The notes: generated by a model from the letters alone, not told the origin. DNA of 64,000 nt from Mycobacterium sp. (GCA_021732005.1 JAKFVT010000008.1:1-64000); one strand, 5' to 3'; positions 11,019 through 20,091 are shown, numbered from the stretch's first letter. Numbers and translations are program-made.

Positions 11019-11908
11019 CCGCGGCAGACGAGCACGCCGACCGGTTCACCCTGCTGCGGCCGCTGCTGTTCACCATCGCCTACGAGATCACCGGGTCGGC
11101 CACCGAGGCTGACGACGTCTTGCAGGACAGCTATTTACGTTGGGCGACAGTCGATCTGGATGCGGTTCGGGACACCAAAGCGTATTTGGCCCAGCTGGTC
11201 ACCCGGCAGGCGCTGAACACGCTGCGCTCGCAGTCCCGCCGCCGGGAGGATTACGTCGGTCCGTGGCTGCCTGAACCGCTGCTGCTCGACGAACACGACG
11301 GGGCTGCCGACGTGGTGCTGGCCGAATCGGTGTCGATGGCGATGCTCGTGGTGCTCGAGACGCTGACTCCCGACGAGCGTGCGGTCTTCGTGCTGCGCGA
11401 GGTGTTCGGCTTCAGCCATGACGAAATCGCCGACGCCATAGGCAAATCCACGGCCGCGGTACGGCAGATGGCGCATCGCGCCCGCGAGCATGTGCACTCG
11501 CGGCGGCGCCGGTTCTCGCCGCTGGACCCGCAACAGTCCGAGCAGATCACCACTCAATTCCTGACGGCGGCGGCGACCGGTGACCTGGATGGCCTGATGA
11601 GCATGCTGGCGCCCGACGTGGTGTTCACCTCCGACAGTGACGGCAAGGTCAGCGCCGCCCGCCGTCCGGTGCTGGGGCCGGCCAAGGTCGCCAGGCTCAT
11701 CATCGGGCTGTTCCGCCAGGCCACGCCGGAGTACCGGATCGAGGGCGCGAACTACAACGGCGCGCCCGCGATCGTCGTGTTCCGCGGCGATCGGGCCGAG
11801 TCGGTGATGCTGGTGGAGATCACCGAGGGGACGATCACCAACTTCTACGCGATGCGCAACCCGGACAAGCTCGCCGCCGTCACCGTGCGCAGGGAGATCA
11901 GCCGCTGA
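11015..11908 (+). CDS. ECF41-type sigma factor with SnoaL-like C-terminal domain (SigJ-like)
   Basis: 297 aa. Sigma region 2 spans about residues 10-75 (ADDVLQDSYLRW) and region 4 about 108-165 (DERAVFVLREVFGFSHDEIA). A SnoaL/NTF2-like extension follows (about 175-290). Diagnostic ECF41 motifs are visible: WLPEP (84-88) in the linker, DSDGK (207-211) at the DGGGK position, and NPDKL (282-286). In this family the C-terminal extension replaces a separate anti-sigma factor, and none is present here. The start overlaps the oxidoreductase stop (ATGA), so the pair is coupled and probably autoregulated from the promoter at 9765. Confidence 0.88.
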   Translation: MTAADEHADRFTLLRPLLFTIAYEITGSATEADDVLQDSYLRWATVDLDAVRDTKAYLAQLVTRQALNTLRSQSRRREDYVGPWLPEPLLLDEHDGAADVVLAESVSMAMLVVLETLTPDERAVFVLREVFGFSHDEIADAIGKSTAAVRQMAHRAREHVHSRRRRFSPLDPQQSEQITTQFLTAAATGDLDGLMSMLAPDVVFTSDSDGKVSAARRPVLGPAKVARLIIGLFRQATPEYRIEGANYNGAPAIVVFRGDRAESVMLVEITEGTITNFYAMRNPDKLAAVTVRREISR

Positions 11909-11947
11909 TTCTTTGCGTCTGCCGACCGCAGCCGTCAGGCTATGGCG

Positions 11948-13192
11948 ATGCGCATCGACCGGCTCGGGGACCTCGGCACCGCCGCCGACGTTCTGCGCGC
12001 CGTGGCCGGTGCCGCCCTCCGGCGCGGACTGGCGCCGCCCGCCGCTCTGGTCGGTGAATGGTTCGGCGCCGGTGCGGTGATCGCCCCCACCCTCTCGGTG
12101 CGGGCGGTCGAGCCCGACGCGGTGTTCCCGGTGTCGCAGGGCCACCGCGGTGACGCGGTCGGTGGCGGCTGGATCGGCTACCTCTCCTATCCCGACGCCG
12201 CGGCCGACGGCGCGCCGCCGCGAATTCCCGAGGCGGCCGGCGGCTGGACCGACAGCGTGCTGCGATTGGACCACGACGGCTGCTGGTGGCACGAAAGCCT
12301 GTCCGCCGCACCGATCGCGGGATGGGTGGCCGACGCATTGTCGTCCCCGGCGGCGCCGGACGCGTACGAAATTGATTGGGCAGAACCAGATTTCGCGGCT
12401 CACCAGGACGGCGTGCTGGCCTGCCTGGCGGCGATAGGAGCCGGCGAGGTGTACCAGGCCTGCGTGTGCACGCAGTTCACCGGCACGCTGCGCGGATCGC
12501 CGCTGGAGTTCTTCGCCGACGCGGTCACCCGGACCACACCGGCGCGGGCCGCCTACCTGGCCGGCGACTGGGGCGCGGTGGCCTCGCTGTCACCGGAGCT
12601 GTTCCTGCGGAGGACCGGCGACGACGTGGCGTCGAGCCCGATCAAAGGGACGCTGCCGCTGCACCGGTCACCGGACGAACTGCGGGCGTCGGTCAAGGAC
12701 GTCGCCGAGAACATCATGATCGTGGATCTGGTGCGCAACGACCTCGGCCGGGTCGCTGACACCGGCACTGTCACCGTCGCCGAACTGCTGACGGTGCGGG
12801 CCGCACCCGGCGTGTGGCACCTGGTGTCGACGGTGGCGGCCAAGGTCCGCCCCGAGATCCCCAACACCGCGCTGCTGGCCGCGACCTTCCCACCGGCTTC
12901 GGTGACCGGAACTCCGAAAACCCGCGCCCGGCAACTGCTTTCACAGTGGGAACCCCGCCGCCGCGGCGTGTACTGCGGGACGTTGGGAATGGCCTCCCCG
13001 ATTGCGGGCACCGAACTGAATGTGGCGATCCGCACCGTCGAATTTGATTCGACCGGCGCGGCGGTACTCGGCGTCGGGGGCGGCATCACGGCCGACTCCG
13101 ACGCGACAGCCGAATGGCAGGAATGCCTGCACAAAGCCGCGCCGGTGCTTCAGGCCGGTCAGGGTTCGCGGGCCCGCAGCACCGCGTCGTAA
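11948..13192 (+). CDS. pabB: Aminodeoxychorismate synthase component I
   Basis: 414 aa. Converts chorismate, with ammonia from PabA, to 4-amino-4-deoxychorismate for folate synthesis. The chorismate-binding domain fills the C-terminal two thirds: GEVYQACVCTQF, SPIKGTLPLH (PIKGT loop), ENIMIVDLVRNDLGRV and TPKTRA. The N-terminal domain is short and has no glutamine amidotransferase fused to it. ATG 11948 was preferred to ATG 11942 because MRIDRLGDL matches the mycobacterial N-terminus; CAGGCT 6 nt before it is a weak -10. The 3' end overlaps rsmI by 34 bp (convergent). Confidence 0.9.
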   Translation: MRIDRLGDLGTAADVLRAVAGAALRRGLAPPAALVGEWFGAGAVIAPTLSVRAVEPDAVFPVSQGHRGDAVGGGWIGYLSYPDAAADGAPPRIPEAAGGWTDSVLRLDHDGCWWHESLSAAPIAGWVADALSSPAAPDAYEIDWAEPDFAAHQDGVLACLAAIGAGEVYQACVCTQFTGTLRGSPLEFFADAVTRTTPARAAYLAGDWGAVASLSPELFLRRTGDDVASSPIKGTLPLHRSPDELRASVKDVAENIMIVDLVRNDLGRVADTGTVTVAELLTVRAAPGVWHLVSTVAAKVRPEIPNTALLAATFPPASVTGTPKTRARQLLSQWEPRRRGVYCGTLGMASPIAGTELNVAIRTVEFDSTGAAVLGVGGGITADSDATAEWQECLHKAAPVLQAGQGSRARSTAS

Positions 13193-13998
13193 AGTTCCCG
13201 TTTGGCCGGTGCGCCCGGATAGGTGTCGACCACCTTCGCGCAGGCATCCTTGACCCGCATGCCGTCGGCGACCAGCACCTCGACTTCGGCGACCAGCGTC
13301 GGCAGGTCGGTGGTCGGAACCGCCGGGGCGAGCACCACGGTGATCTCCCCGAGCACCTTGTCGTCGGCCCACTCCGCGAGCTCGGCCAGCGAGCCGCGAA
13401 GGATCTCCTCGTGCACCTTCGTCAACTCCCGGCACACCACGACCCGACGGTCCGCGCCGAGTTCGTCGACCGCGTCGCGCAGGCAGTCGGCCAGCCGCCG
13501 GGGTGATTCGAAGAACACGCAGGTGCGTTGCTCGGCGGCCAAGCCGGCCAGCCAGGCCTTGCGCGCGGACTGCTTGCGCGGCGCGAATCCCTCGAAGCAG
13601 AACCGGTCCGACGGCAGTCCGGACACCGCCAGCGCCGTGGTGACCGCCGACGGGCCGGGCAGACAGGACACCGCCACTCCTGCTTCGATGCACGCGGTCA
13701 CCATCCGATAGCCGGGATCGTTGATCAGCGGCATGCCGGCGTCGCTGACCACGAGCACGGTCGCGCCCGCCTTGATGTCGTCGAGCAGCGCGGGCACCCG
13801 GGCCGCCTCGTTCTGGTCGAACAGGCTGACCACCCGACCGGCGATCCGCACGTCCAGCGATTGGGCCAGGGAGCGCACCCGCCGGGTGTCCTCGGCGGCC
13901 ACCACGTCGGCGGTCGCGAGGGCGTCGACGAGTCGTTTCGACGCGTCCCCCGGCTGACCCAGCGGCGTGGCACCGAGGATCAGTCGGCCGGCGGTCAC
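13159..13998 (-). CDS. rsmI: 16S rRNA (cytidine1402-2'-O)-methyltransferase
   Basis: 279 aa SPOUT-unrelated tetrapyrrole-methylase-fold enzyme that 2'-O-methylates C1402 of 16S rRNA. Motifs: N-terminal GATPLGQPGDASKR, the AEDTRR segment, SDAGMPLINDPG and the SAM-contacting LPGPSAVTTALAVSGLP. The start GTG (13998) overlaps the TGA of a 12-codon upstream ORF (GTGA), so its translation may depend on that ORF. It diverges from pmt. Length and motifs are normal for the family. Confidence 0.93.
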   Translation of the reverse strand: MTAGRLILGATPLGQPGDASKRLVDALATADVVAAEDTRRVRSLAQSLDVRIAGRVVSLFDQNEAARVPALLDDIKAGATVLVVSDAGMPLINDPGYRMVTACIEAGVAVSCLPGPSAVTTALAVSGLPSDRFCFEGFAPRKQSARKAWLAGLAAEQRTCVFFESPRRLADCLRDAVDELGADRRVVVCRELTKVHEEILRGSLAELAEWADDKVLGEITVVLAPAVPTTDLPTLVAEVEVLVADGMRVKDACAKVVDTYPGAPAKRELYDAVLRAREP

Positions 13999-14033
13999 GG
14001 CGGGCAGGAGCGAAGCGACTCGGGAATGGGCAC
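13995..14033 (-). CDS. Short leaderless upstream ORF coupled to rsmI
   Basis: GTG at 14033 lies exactly 6 nt after a TATTCT -10 (14045-14040). It opens a 12-codon frame (VPIPESLRSCPP) whose TGA (13997-13995) overlaps the rsmI GTG (13998). The arrangement fits a leaderless leader peptide whose translation delivers ribosomes to rsmI. It contains one cysteine. The product is hypothetical; the spacing and overlap are seen directly. Confidence 0.45.
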   Translation of the reverse strand: MPIPESLRSCPP

Positions 14034-14057
14034 GCCGACAGAATACGATCGCAGGCG

Positions 14058-15608
14058 ATGTCCACGACAGCCGATGACCTCGCCGTGCACGAACGCCATG
14101 TGCCCGTCATCAGCCCGGGACCGTTGGTGCCGGTCGCCGACTTCGGCCCGGTCGACCGCATCGAGGGCTGGGTGGCCACCGCGATCATCACCGCGCTGGC
14201 CGCGCTGACCCGGTTGATGAGTCTGGGTTCGCCCACCGACGCGGGGACCCCGATCTTCGACGAGAAGCACTACGCGCCGCAGGCCTGGCAGATGCTGTCC
14301 AACTACGGCGTCGAGGACAACCCCGGCTTCGGGCTGGTGGTGCACCCGCCGGTGGGCAAGCAGATGATCGCGTTGGGCGAGGCGATCTTCGGCTTCAACG
14401 GGGTGGGCTGGCGTTTCACCAGCGCACTGCTGGGCGTGGTGCTGGTCCTGCTGGTGGTCCGGATCGTGCGGCGGATCAGTCGCTCGACGCTGGTCGGATC
14501 GATGGCCGGGCTGCTGCTGATCGCCGACGGGGTGAGTTTCGTCGCGGCGCGCACCGCGCTGCTCGACGGCATCCAGACCTTCTTCGTGGTCGCGGCGTTC
14601 GGGGCGCTGATCGTCGACCGCGACCAGGTCCGCGAGCGAATGCACAACGCCCTGCTGGAGGGGCGCATCGCCGAGACGCCGTGGGGTCCCCGTCTCGGGG
14701 TGCGGTGGTGGCGCTTCGGGGCGGGCGTGCTGCTGGGTCTGGCGTTCGCGACGAAGTGGTCGGGGCTGTACTACATCGCGTTCTTCGGCGCGATGTCGCT
14801 GGCGTTCGACATCGCCGCCCGGCGCGCATACCGGGTGCCGCGGCCGTGGTTCGGCACGATCCGCCGCGACATCGGGCCGACCGCCTATGTGTTCCTGGCG
14901 ATCCCGTTCGCGGTGTACCTCGCGTCGTACGCGTGGTGGTTCTCCTCAGAGACCGCCGTCAATCGGTACGAGGTGGGCCAGTCGATCGGCGAGCGGCAGT
15001 GGTATCAGCCGCCGGATGCGATCCGGTCGCTGTGGCACTACACGTACAAGGCGTATCACTTCCATTCGACGCTGACGAACTCGAACGGCAACCACCACCC
15101 GTGGGAGTCCAAGCCGTGGACGTGGCCGATGTCGTTGCGGCCGGTGCTGTATGCGATCGACAACCAGAACGTCCCGGGCTGCGGCGCCGCCTCCTGCGTG
15201 AAGGCCGTGATGCTGGTCGGCACCCCCGCAATGTGGTGGCTGGCGGTGCCGGTCCTGTTCTACGCGTTGTGGCGCGCGTTCGTTCGTCGCGACTGGCGCT
15301 ACGCCGTCGTGCTCACCGGTTACGGCGCCGGGTTCCTGCCCTGGTTCGCCGACATCGATCGGCAGATGTACTTCTTCTACGCGGTGCCGATGGCGCCGTT
15401 CCTGGTGATGGCGATCGCGTTGATCCTCGGCGACATCCTGCATGCGCGCAATCAGAATGCCGAGCGGCGAACGCTCGGGCTGATCGCGGTGAGCTGTTAC
15501 ATCGCGCTGGTGATCACGAACTTCGCCTGGCTGTACCCGGTGCTGACCGGAGTGCCGATCTCGCAGGCGACGTGGAACATGGAGATCTGGCTGCCCAGTT
15601 GGCGCTAG
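14058..15608 (+). CDS. pmt: Polyprenyl-phosphate-mannose protein mannosyltransferase
   Basis: 516-aa multipass membrane protein, GT39/PMT family (Rv1002c type). It transfers mannose from polyprenyl-phosphate-mannose to Ser/Thr of exported proteins during Sec translocation. The N-terminal cytoplasmic tail (about 38 aa) is followed by TM1, and the first extracytoplasmic loop carries the catalytic acidic pair Asp68-Glu69 (IFDEKHY). Around ten further hydrophobic segments follow. ATG 14058 is 8 nt behind TACGAT (14044-14049), so the mRNA is leaderless or nearly so. Several Ser/Thr-rich exported proteins encoded in this window (for example at 31582 and 46433) are plausible substrates, which is inference. 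Confidence 0.93.
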   Translation: MSTTADDLAVHERHVPVISPGPLVPVADFGPVDRIEGWVATAIITALAALTRLMSLGSPTDAGTPIFDEKHYAPQAWQMLSNYGVEDNPGFGLVVHPPVGKQMIALGEAIFGFNGVGWRFTSALLGVVLVLLVVRIVRRISRSTLVGSMAGLLLIADGVSFVAARTALLDGIQTFFVVAAFGALIVDRDQVRERMHNALLEGRIAETPWGPRLGVRWWRFGAGVLLGLAFATKWSGLYYIAFFGAMSLAFDIAARRAYRVPRPWFGTIRRDIGPTAYVFLAIPFAVYLASYAWWFSSETAVNRYEVGQSIGERQWYQPPDAIRSLWHYTYKAYHFHSTLTNSNGNHHPWESKPWTWPMSLRPVLYAIDNQNVPGCGAASCVKAVMLVGTPAMWWLAVPVLFYALWRAFVRRDWRYAVVLTGYGAGFLPWFADIDRQMYFFYAVPMAPFLVMAIALILGDILHARNQNAERRTLGLIAVSCYIALVITNFAWLYPVLTGVPISQATWNMEIWLPSWR

Positions 15609-15626
15609 CGGTTATCCACAGCGCGC

Positions 15627-16553
15627 TTAGAGCCCCAGCATCGGCTTCAGCAGTTCACCGATCGCGGCGACGCCACCGGGCTTGTACCCGCTGATCGTCG
15701 CGGCGGACAGGATCACACCGTCGACGCCGGCGTCGAGCACCTTGGTCTTGATCTGGTCGGCGATCTGCTCCGGGTTGCCGAAGACGGCCTGCTGCTTGAA
15801 GTCGTCCGGGATCATGTCGGCGGTGATGTTCTCGTCGACGAGCGCGATCGCGAGCACACTGGTCTCCAAGGTGGCGGGGTCGCGGCCGATCTTCTCGCAC
15901 GCCTCCTTGACCACCTGGACCTTGCGGGGCAGCTCATCGAAGCCGGCGATGATGTTCAGGTGATCGAAGTGCTTGGCGGCCAACGGGATTGTCTTCTTCT
16001 CGCCGCTGCCGCCGATCATCAGCGGAATGTGGTCGCGGAAGCGCGGATTGGCGAACGCCTCCTTGGTTTGGTAGTACTTGCCGTCCACCGTCACTCGCTC
16101 GCCCTTGAGCATCGGCAGGATGATGTCCAACGCCTCGTGCAGCTTGTTGAACCGGTCGGTGAAGGTGCCGAACTCGTAACCCAGCGAGTCGTGCTCGAGT
16201 TCGAACCAGCCGGTGCCGATGCCGAGAACAGCCCGGCCCTGGCTGATCACATCCAGGGTGGTGATCTCCTTGGCCAGCAGGGCCGGGTTGCGGTAGGTGT
16301 TGCCGGTGACCAGCGTGCCCAACTGCACCCGCTGCGTCGCATTCGCCAGCGCACCCAGCGCGGTGTAGGCCTCCAACATCGGCTCCTCGGGCGCACCGAG
16401 CCCGGGCAGCTGATAGAGGTGGTCCATCAGGAAAACCGAGTCGAACCCGGCGGCTTCGGCCTCTTCGGCCTGCGCGATCACGGTCGGAAACAGCTCGGCG
16501 ACGCCGGTGCCGTAGGAGAAATTGGGGATCTGAAGTCCAAGTTTGATTGCCAC
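15627..16553 (-). CDS. LLM-class F420-dependent oxidoreductase
   Basis: 308 aa, luciferase-like monooxygenase TIM-barrel of the F420-dependent subgroup common in mycobacteria. Conserved segments are the N-terminal KLGLQIPNFSYGTG, QLGTLVTGNTYRNPALLAKE and GRAVLGIGTGWFELEH, with the late PLMIGGSGEKKTIPLAA cofactor-binding stretch. The substrate is unknown. The GTG at 16553 follows a TAGGTT -10 (16566-16561) by 7 nt, so the mRNA should be leaderless. It diverges from the alcohol dehydrogenase gene, with both promoters inside 90 bp. The 3' end faces pmt with an 18-bp gap. Confidence 0.85.
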   Translation of the reverse strand: MAIKLGLQIPNFSYGTGVAELFPTVIAQAEEAEAAGFDSVFLMDHLYQLPGLGAPEEPMLEAYTALGALANATQRVQLGTLVTGNTYRNPALLAKEITTLDVISQGRAVLGIGTGWFELEHDSLGYEFGTFTDRFNKLHEALDIILPMLKGERVTVDGKYYQTKEAFANPRFRDHIPLMIGGSGEKKTIPLAAKHFDHLNIIAGFDELPRKVQVVKEACEKIGRDPATLETSVLAIALVDENITADMIPDDFKQQAVFGNPEQIADQIKTKVLDAGVDGVILSAATISGYKPGGVAAIGELLKPMLGL

Positions 16554-16560
16554 GTCTGCG

Positions 16561-16636
16561 AACCTAACCCCGACTAAGCGGAGCGTGCGCCCCGTTTCAC
16601 TCTCCGCGAACCCGGGAATAGACCGCGCCGTAAGGT
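16561..16636. promoter_or_regulatory. Divergent leaderless promoters, F420 oxidoreductase and alcohol dehydrogenase
   Basis: Minus strand TAGGTT (16566-16561) then 7 nt to GTG 16553. Plus strand TAAGGT (16631-16636) then 7 nt (CAGGGCC) to ATG 16644. Confidence 0.6.
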
Positions 16637-16643
16637 CAGGGCC

Positions 16644-17795
16644 ATGAAAAGCCGCGCCGCGATCGTCCGCGAGGTCGGCGGCTCATGGTCGGTCGAGGAT
16701 TTCGAGCTCGACCCCCCGCGCTCCGGCGAGGTACTGGTGCAGATGGCCGCCGCCGGGCTGTGCCACTCCGACGACCACATCCGCAACGGCTTCATGTCAC
16801 CGCTCTCCGGACCAAGGGATGCCCCGACGTCGCGTCCCCCGACCATCGGCGGTCACGAGGGCTCGGGCGTGGTCGTCGAGGTCGGCCCCGGCGTCACCGG
16901 ACTGTCTCCTGGCGACCACGTGGTGACGTCGTTCGTCGCGGTGTGCGGGCACTGCCGCTGGTGTGCGTCGGGGATGGAGTACCTGTGCGACAAGGGCGCC
17001 GGCGTGCTGACACCGGGCATGCCGACCGACGGCACATTTCGCCACCACACCCTCGACGGCCACGACGTCGGCCACACCTCCAAGATCGGTGCCTTCGCCG
17101 AACACACTGTCGTCGCAGCGGATTCGCTGGTGAAGATCGACCCGGACATCCCGCTGGTGCCCGCAGCACTGCTGGCGTGTGCGATCCCGACAGGGTACGG
17201 CTCGGCGGCCCATCGCGGGAATGTGCGCGGCGGTGACACCGTGGTGGTGGTCGGCGCGGGCGGCATCGGCACCGCCGCCATTCAGGGCGCCCGGATCAAC
17301 GGTGCGACGACGATCGTGGCGGTGGATCCCCTTGACAGCAAACGTAAGTCGGCCGTCGACTTCGGGGCAACCCACACGGCGGTCTGGGCCGCCGATGCGA
17401 AAGACCTGGTCCGGGACCTGACCCGCGGGGTGATGGCGGACTGTGTGGTCGTCGCACCATCGGACATCACCGGTGACGATGTGCGCGACGCGCTGGCGCT
17501 GACCCGGAAGGGCGGCACCTGTGTGCTGACCGGCATGGCCCCGTCCGGCCCGCTGCCCGTACACCTGGACATCCAAGACCTGGTCTTGATGAACAAGACC
17601 CTCTGCGGAACAGTGTTCGGGTCGTGCAATCCGCGTTCCGAAATCCCGCTGCTGGCAAGCATGTACAGCGCCGGTCAGCTGCGCCTCGACGAGATGATCA
17701 CCACTCGCTACCGCCTTGACGACATCAACGACGCGTTCGACGACCTGATGCAGGGCCGCTTGATTCGCGGCGTCATCGACTTCGGGATCGTTTGA
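16644..17795 (+). CDS. Zinc-containing, NDMA-dependent-type alcohol dehydrogenase
   Basis: 383 aa medium-chain dehydrogenase. Catalytic zinc ligands are visible at GLCHSDDH (Cys40, His41 region) and GGHEGSGVV; four structural-zinc cysteines lie in CGHCRWCASGMEYLC. The nucleotide-binding loop is VVVVGAGGIGTAAIQGA. Overall it matches the mycobacterial family annotated as NDMA-dependent (tightly bound cofactor) alcohol dehydrogenases. Leaderless start at ATG 16644 (TAAGGT, 7 nt). The CoA-transferase gene starts 7 nt after its stop, so the two form an operon and may act on the same alcohol-to-acid-to-CoA route. Confidence 0.88.
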   Translation: MKSRAAIVREVGGSWSVEDFELDPPRSGEVLVQMAAAGLCHSDDHIRNGFMSPLSGPRDAPTSRPPTIGGHEGSGVVVEVGPGVTGLSPGDHVVTSFVAVCGHCRWCASGMEYLCDKGAGVLTPGMPTDGTFRHHTLDGHDVGHTSKIGAFAEHTVVAADSLVKIDPDIPLVPAALLACAIPTGYGSAAHRGNVRGGDTVVVVGAGGIGTAAIQGARINGATTIVAVDPLDSKRKSAVDFGATHTAVWAADAKDLVRDLTRGVMADCVVVAPSDITGDDVRDALALTRKGGTCVLTGMAPSGPLPVHLDIQDLVLMNKTLCGTVFGSCNPRSEIPLLASMYSAGQLRLDEMITTRYRLDDINDAFDDLMQGRLIRGVIDFGIV

Positions 17796-17802
17796 GCGCA
17801 GG

Positions 17803-20091
17803 ATGACATCTCCCTTGTCGGGTATCCGGGTGCTCGAGATCGGCGACCGGATCGCCACCGCCTACTGCGGAAAGCTGCTGCGCGACGCCGGCGCCGAGGT
17901 GGTGATGGTCGAACCCCCCACCGGTCACCGGCTGCGCCGTTACCGGCCCGCCGGTGTCGCACCGTCCGACGGCGACAGCCCGTTCTTCTCGTTCCTGGCC
18001 GGCGGCAAGCGCAGCATCGCCGCGCCGTCGGTCACTACTGCGCTGCTGGACTCCGCCGACATCGTCATCCTCGGCGCCACCCCGCAGCAGGCCGCCGAGT
18101 TGGGCCTGGGGGCGGACGAGATGGCCTGCTGCACAACGCCGGTGGTCACGGTGTCGAACTTCGGTTGGAGTGGTCCGTGGACGGAGCTGCCGGCCACCGA
18201 GTTCACCATGCAGGCCTGGTGCGGTTCCACCGGCTCACGGGGAGAGCCGGAACGGCCGCCGATCGCCGTCGGCGGCGACCTGGGCGAGTTCATCGCCGGT
18301 AGCTACGCCGCGTTCTTCGCGCTCGCCGCGCACCGCGGCGGCGGCAGCTTCGACATGTCGGTGCTGGAAGCGATGACCACGTCGATGCAGGTGTTCTCCT
18401 GGCTGCGTAAGGAATTGATGCTTCTCGAGGTCGTCGGCCGTTCGACCGAAGTGCCGTCGGTGGAACGCGCCAAGGACGGCTACGTCGGAATCTCGATGGC
18501 CACCGGCCAGCAGTGGCAGGACTTCTGCGCCATGGTCGAATGCCCCGACCTGGCCGACGTTCCCGAGCTGCGTTTCCAGGTGGGCCGCTGGGAACAGCGC
18601 GACCTCATCCGAGCCCGCATCGGCGACTGGTTCGCCACCCATACCGTCGCGGAGATCGTCGAACTGGCCGAGCTGTTCCGGATCCCGATGGCAGCCATCG
18701 GCAACGGTGAAACCCTATACGGGATGGATCATTTCGTCGCACGGAAGTCGTTCGTCGATCATCCGGCCGGGTTCCGGGCGCCGGGCCCACCATGGCGGAT
18801 GAGCCGCACGCCTGCACTGCCGCCGGCGTTGCCCCCGGCTGTCGGCGACACCGTCGGCGACTGGACGCCACGGAAGAAGCCGGACCGCACCGGCCTACCG
18901 CTCGACGGTGTCCGCATCGTGGATCTGACCGCGTTCTGGGCCGGCCCGGCCGCCACCCACCTGCTGGCGATGTTGGGTGCCGACGTGGTGAAGGTCGAGT
19001 CGGTGCAGCGCCCGGACGGGATGCGCTTCGCCGGCGGGTTCCGCGCGGACGTCGAACGGTGGTGGGAATACAGCTGGGTCTTCCACGGCGTCAACTCCGG
19101 CAAGCGCTCGGTGACCTTGGATCTGGAATCCGACGACGGCAGAGCGCTTTTCGGGCGGATGGTCGCCGAGGCCGACGTGGTGATCGAGAACTTCACTCCC
19201 AGGGTGATGGAGAACTTCGGGCTGGGATACGAGGCACTGCGCGGATTCAACGAGCAGGTCATCGAGGTCCGCATGCCGGGGTTCGGGCTCGACGGGCCGT
19301 GGCGCGACCGGGTGGGCTTCGCGATGACGATGGAGCAGCTTGCGGGACTGGCCTGGATCACCGGCTATCCCGACGGCCTACCGACCGCGCCGCGCGGCGC
19401 ATGCGACCCGCTGGCCGGAGTGCACGCCGCGTTCCTCACCCTCGCTGCCTTGGAGCACCGCAGGCGCACCGGGCAGGGGCAGCTGATCGAGGTGCCGATG
19501 ATCGACGTGGTGCTCAACGCCAGTGCGCTGCAGGTCATCGAGCGTGACGCCGCCGGTGTGCTGCTGACCCGCCGGGGCAACCGCGGGCACGAGTTCGCCG
19601 TGCAGAACGTCTACGCCTGCGCCGGGCATGACCAGTGGGCGGCGGTCAGTATCCGCCACGACTCCGACTGGGCGGCGCTCACAGCGCTTCTCGGTCAACC
19701 GGATTGGGCTCACGACGTGACCTACACCGCCGACGCGGGCGACCTCATCGACGGCCATCTCGCCGAGTGGCTTCGGACCCGGGCCCGAGACGACGCCGTC
19801 ACAGGATTGCTCGCCGCCGGGATACCCGCAGCGCCCGTTCTGCAGCCACCTGATGTGATCGACAACCCCTCGCTGCAGGCACGTGGGTTCTTCCAGACGG
19901 TGTCACACCCATTGTGCGGACCACTGCCCTACCCGCGGCCGCCGGTCACCGGGCACTTCGTCTCTGAGGCGGCGCCGCTGCTGGGTCAGCACAACGCGGA
20001 CATCCTCGGCGGCGCACTGGGGTTGACGGATCAGGACCTGGCCCGCCTGGAGGCCGACGACGTGATCGGGTCCTGGCCGCTCGGACTGTGA
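17803..20091 (+). CDS. CaiB/BaiF family CoA-transferase, two fused domains
   Basis: 762 aa, about twice the usual 380-400 aa, because two class III CoA-transferase domains are joined in tandem (about 1-355 and 365-762). Each repeats the family's opening motif (GIRVLEIGDRIATAYCGKLL and GVRIVDLTAFWAGPAATHLL). Each keeps an Asp at the expected catalytic position (GGDLGEFIAG in the first, ACDPLAGVHA in the second), so both halves may be active, as in other fused members. The enzyme moves CoA between carboxylic acids. It follows the alcohol dehydrogenase by 7 nt; its 3' end overlaps the convergent monooxygenase gene by 61 bp. Confidence 0.88.
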   Translation: MTSPLSGIRVLEIGDRIATAYCGKLLRDAGAEVVMVEPPTGHRLRRYRPAGVAPSDGDSPFFSFLAGGKRSIAAPSVTTALLDSADIVILGATPQQAAELGLGADEMACCTTPVVTVSNFGWSGPWTELPATEFTMQAWCGSTGSRGEPERPPIAVGGDLGEFIAGSYAAFFALAAHRGGGSFDMSVLEAMTTSMQVFSWLRKELMLLEVVGRSTEVPSVERAKDGYVGISMATGQQWQDFCAMVECPDLADVPELRFQVGRWEQRDLIRARIGDWFATHTVAEIVELAELFRIPMAAIGNGETLYGMDHFVARKSFVDHPAGFRAPGPPWRMSRTPALPPALPPAVGDTVGDWTPRKKPDRTGLPLDGVRIVDLTAFWAGPAATHLLAMLGADVVKVESVQRPDGMRFAGGFRADVERWWEYSWVFHGVNSGKRSVTLDLESDDGRALFGRMVAEADVVIENFTPRVMENFGLGYEALRGFNEQVIEVRMPGFGLDGPWRDRVGFAMTMEQLAGLAWITGYPDGLPTAPRGACDPLAGVHAAFLTLAALEHRRRTGQGQLIEVPMIDVVLNASALQVIERDAAGVLLTRRGNRGHEFAVQNVYACAGHDQWAAVSIRHDSDWAALTALLGQPDWAHDVTYTADAGDLIDGHLAEWLRTRARDDAVTGLLAAGIPAAPVLQPPDVIDNPSLQARGFFQTVSHPLCGPLPYPRPPVTGHFVSEAAPLLGQHNADILGGALGLTDQDLARLEADDVIGSWPLGL

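Noticed and set aside
13995..14645. 216-aa open frame on the minus strand across the pmt gene
   Set aside because: Only its last 13 codons have a promoter; the rest is antisense to pmt, with low-complexity His/Gln/Asp-rich translation typical of a GC-rich shadow frame.
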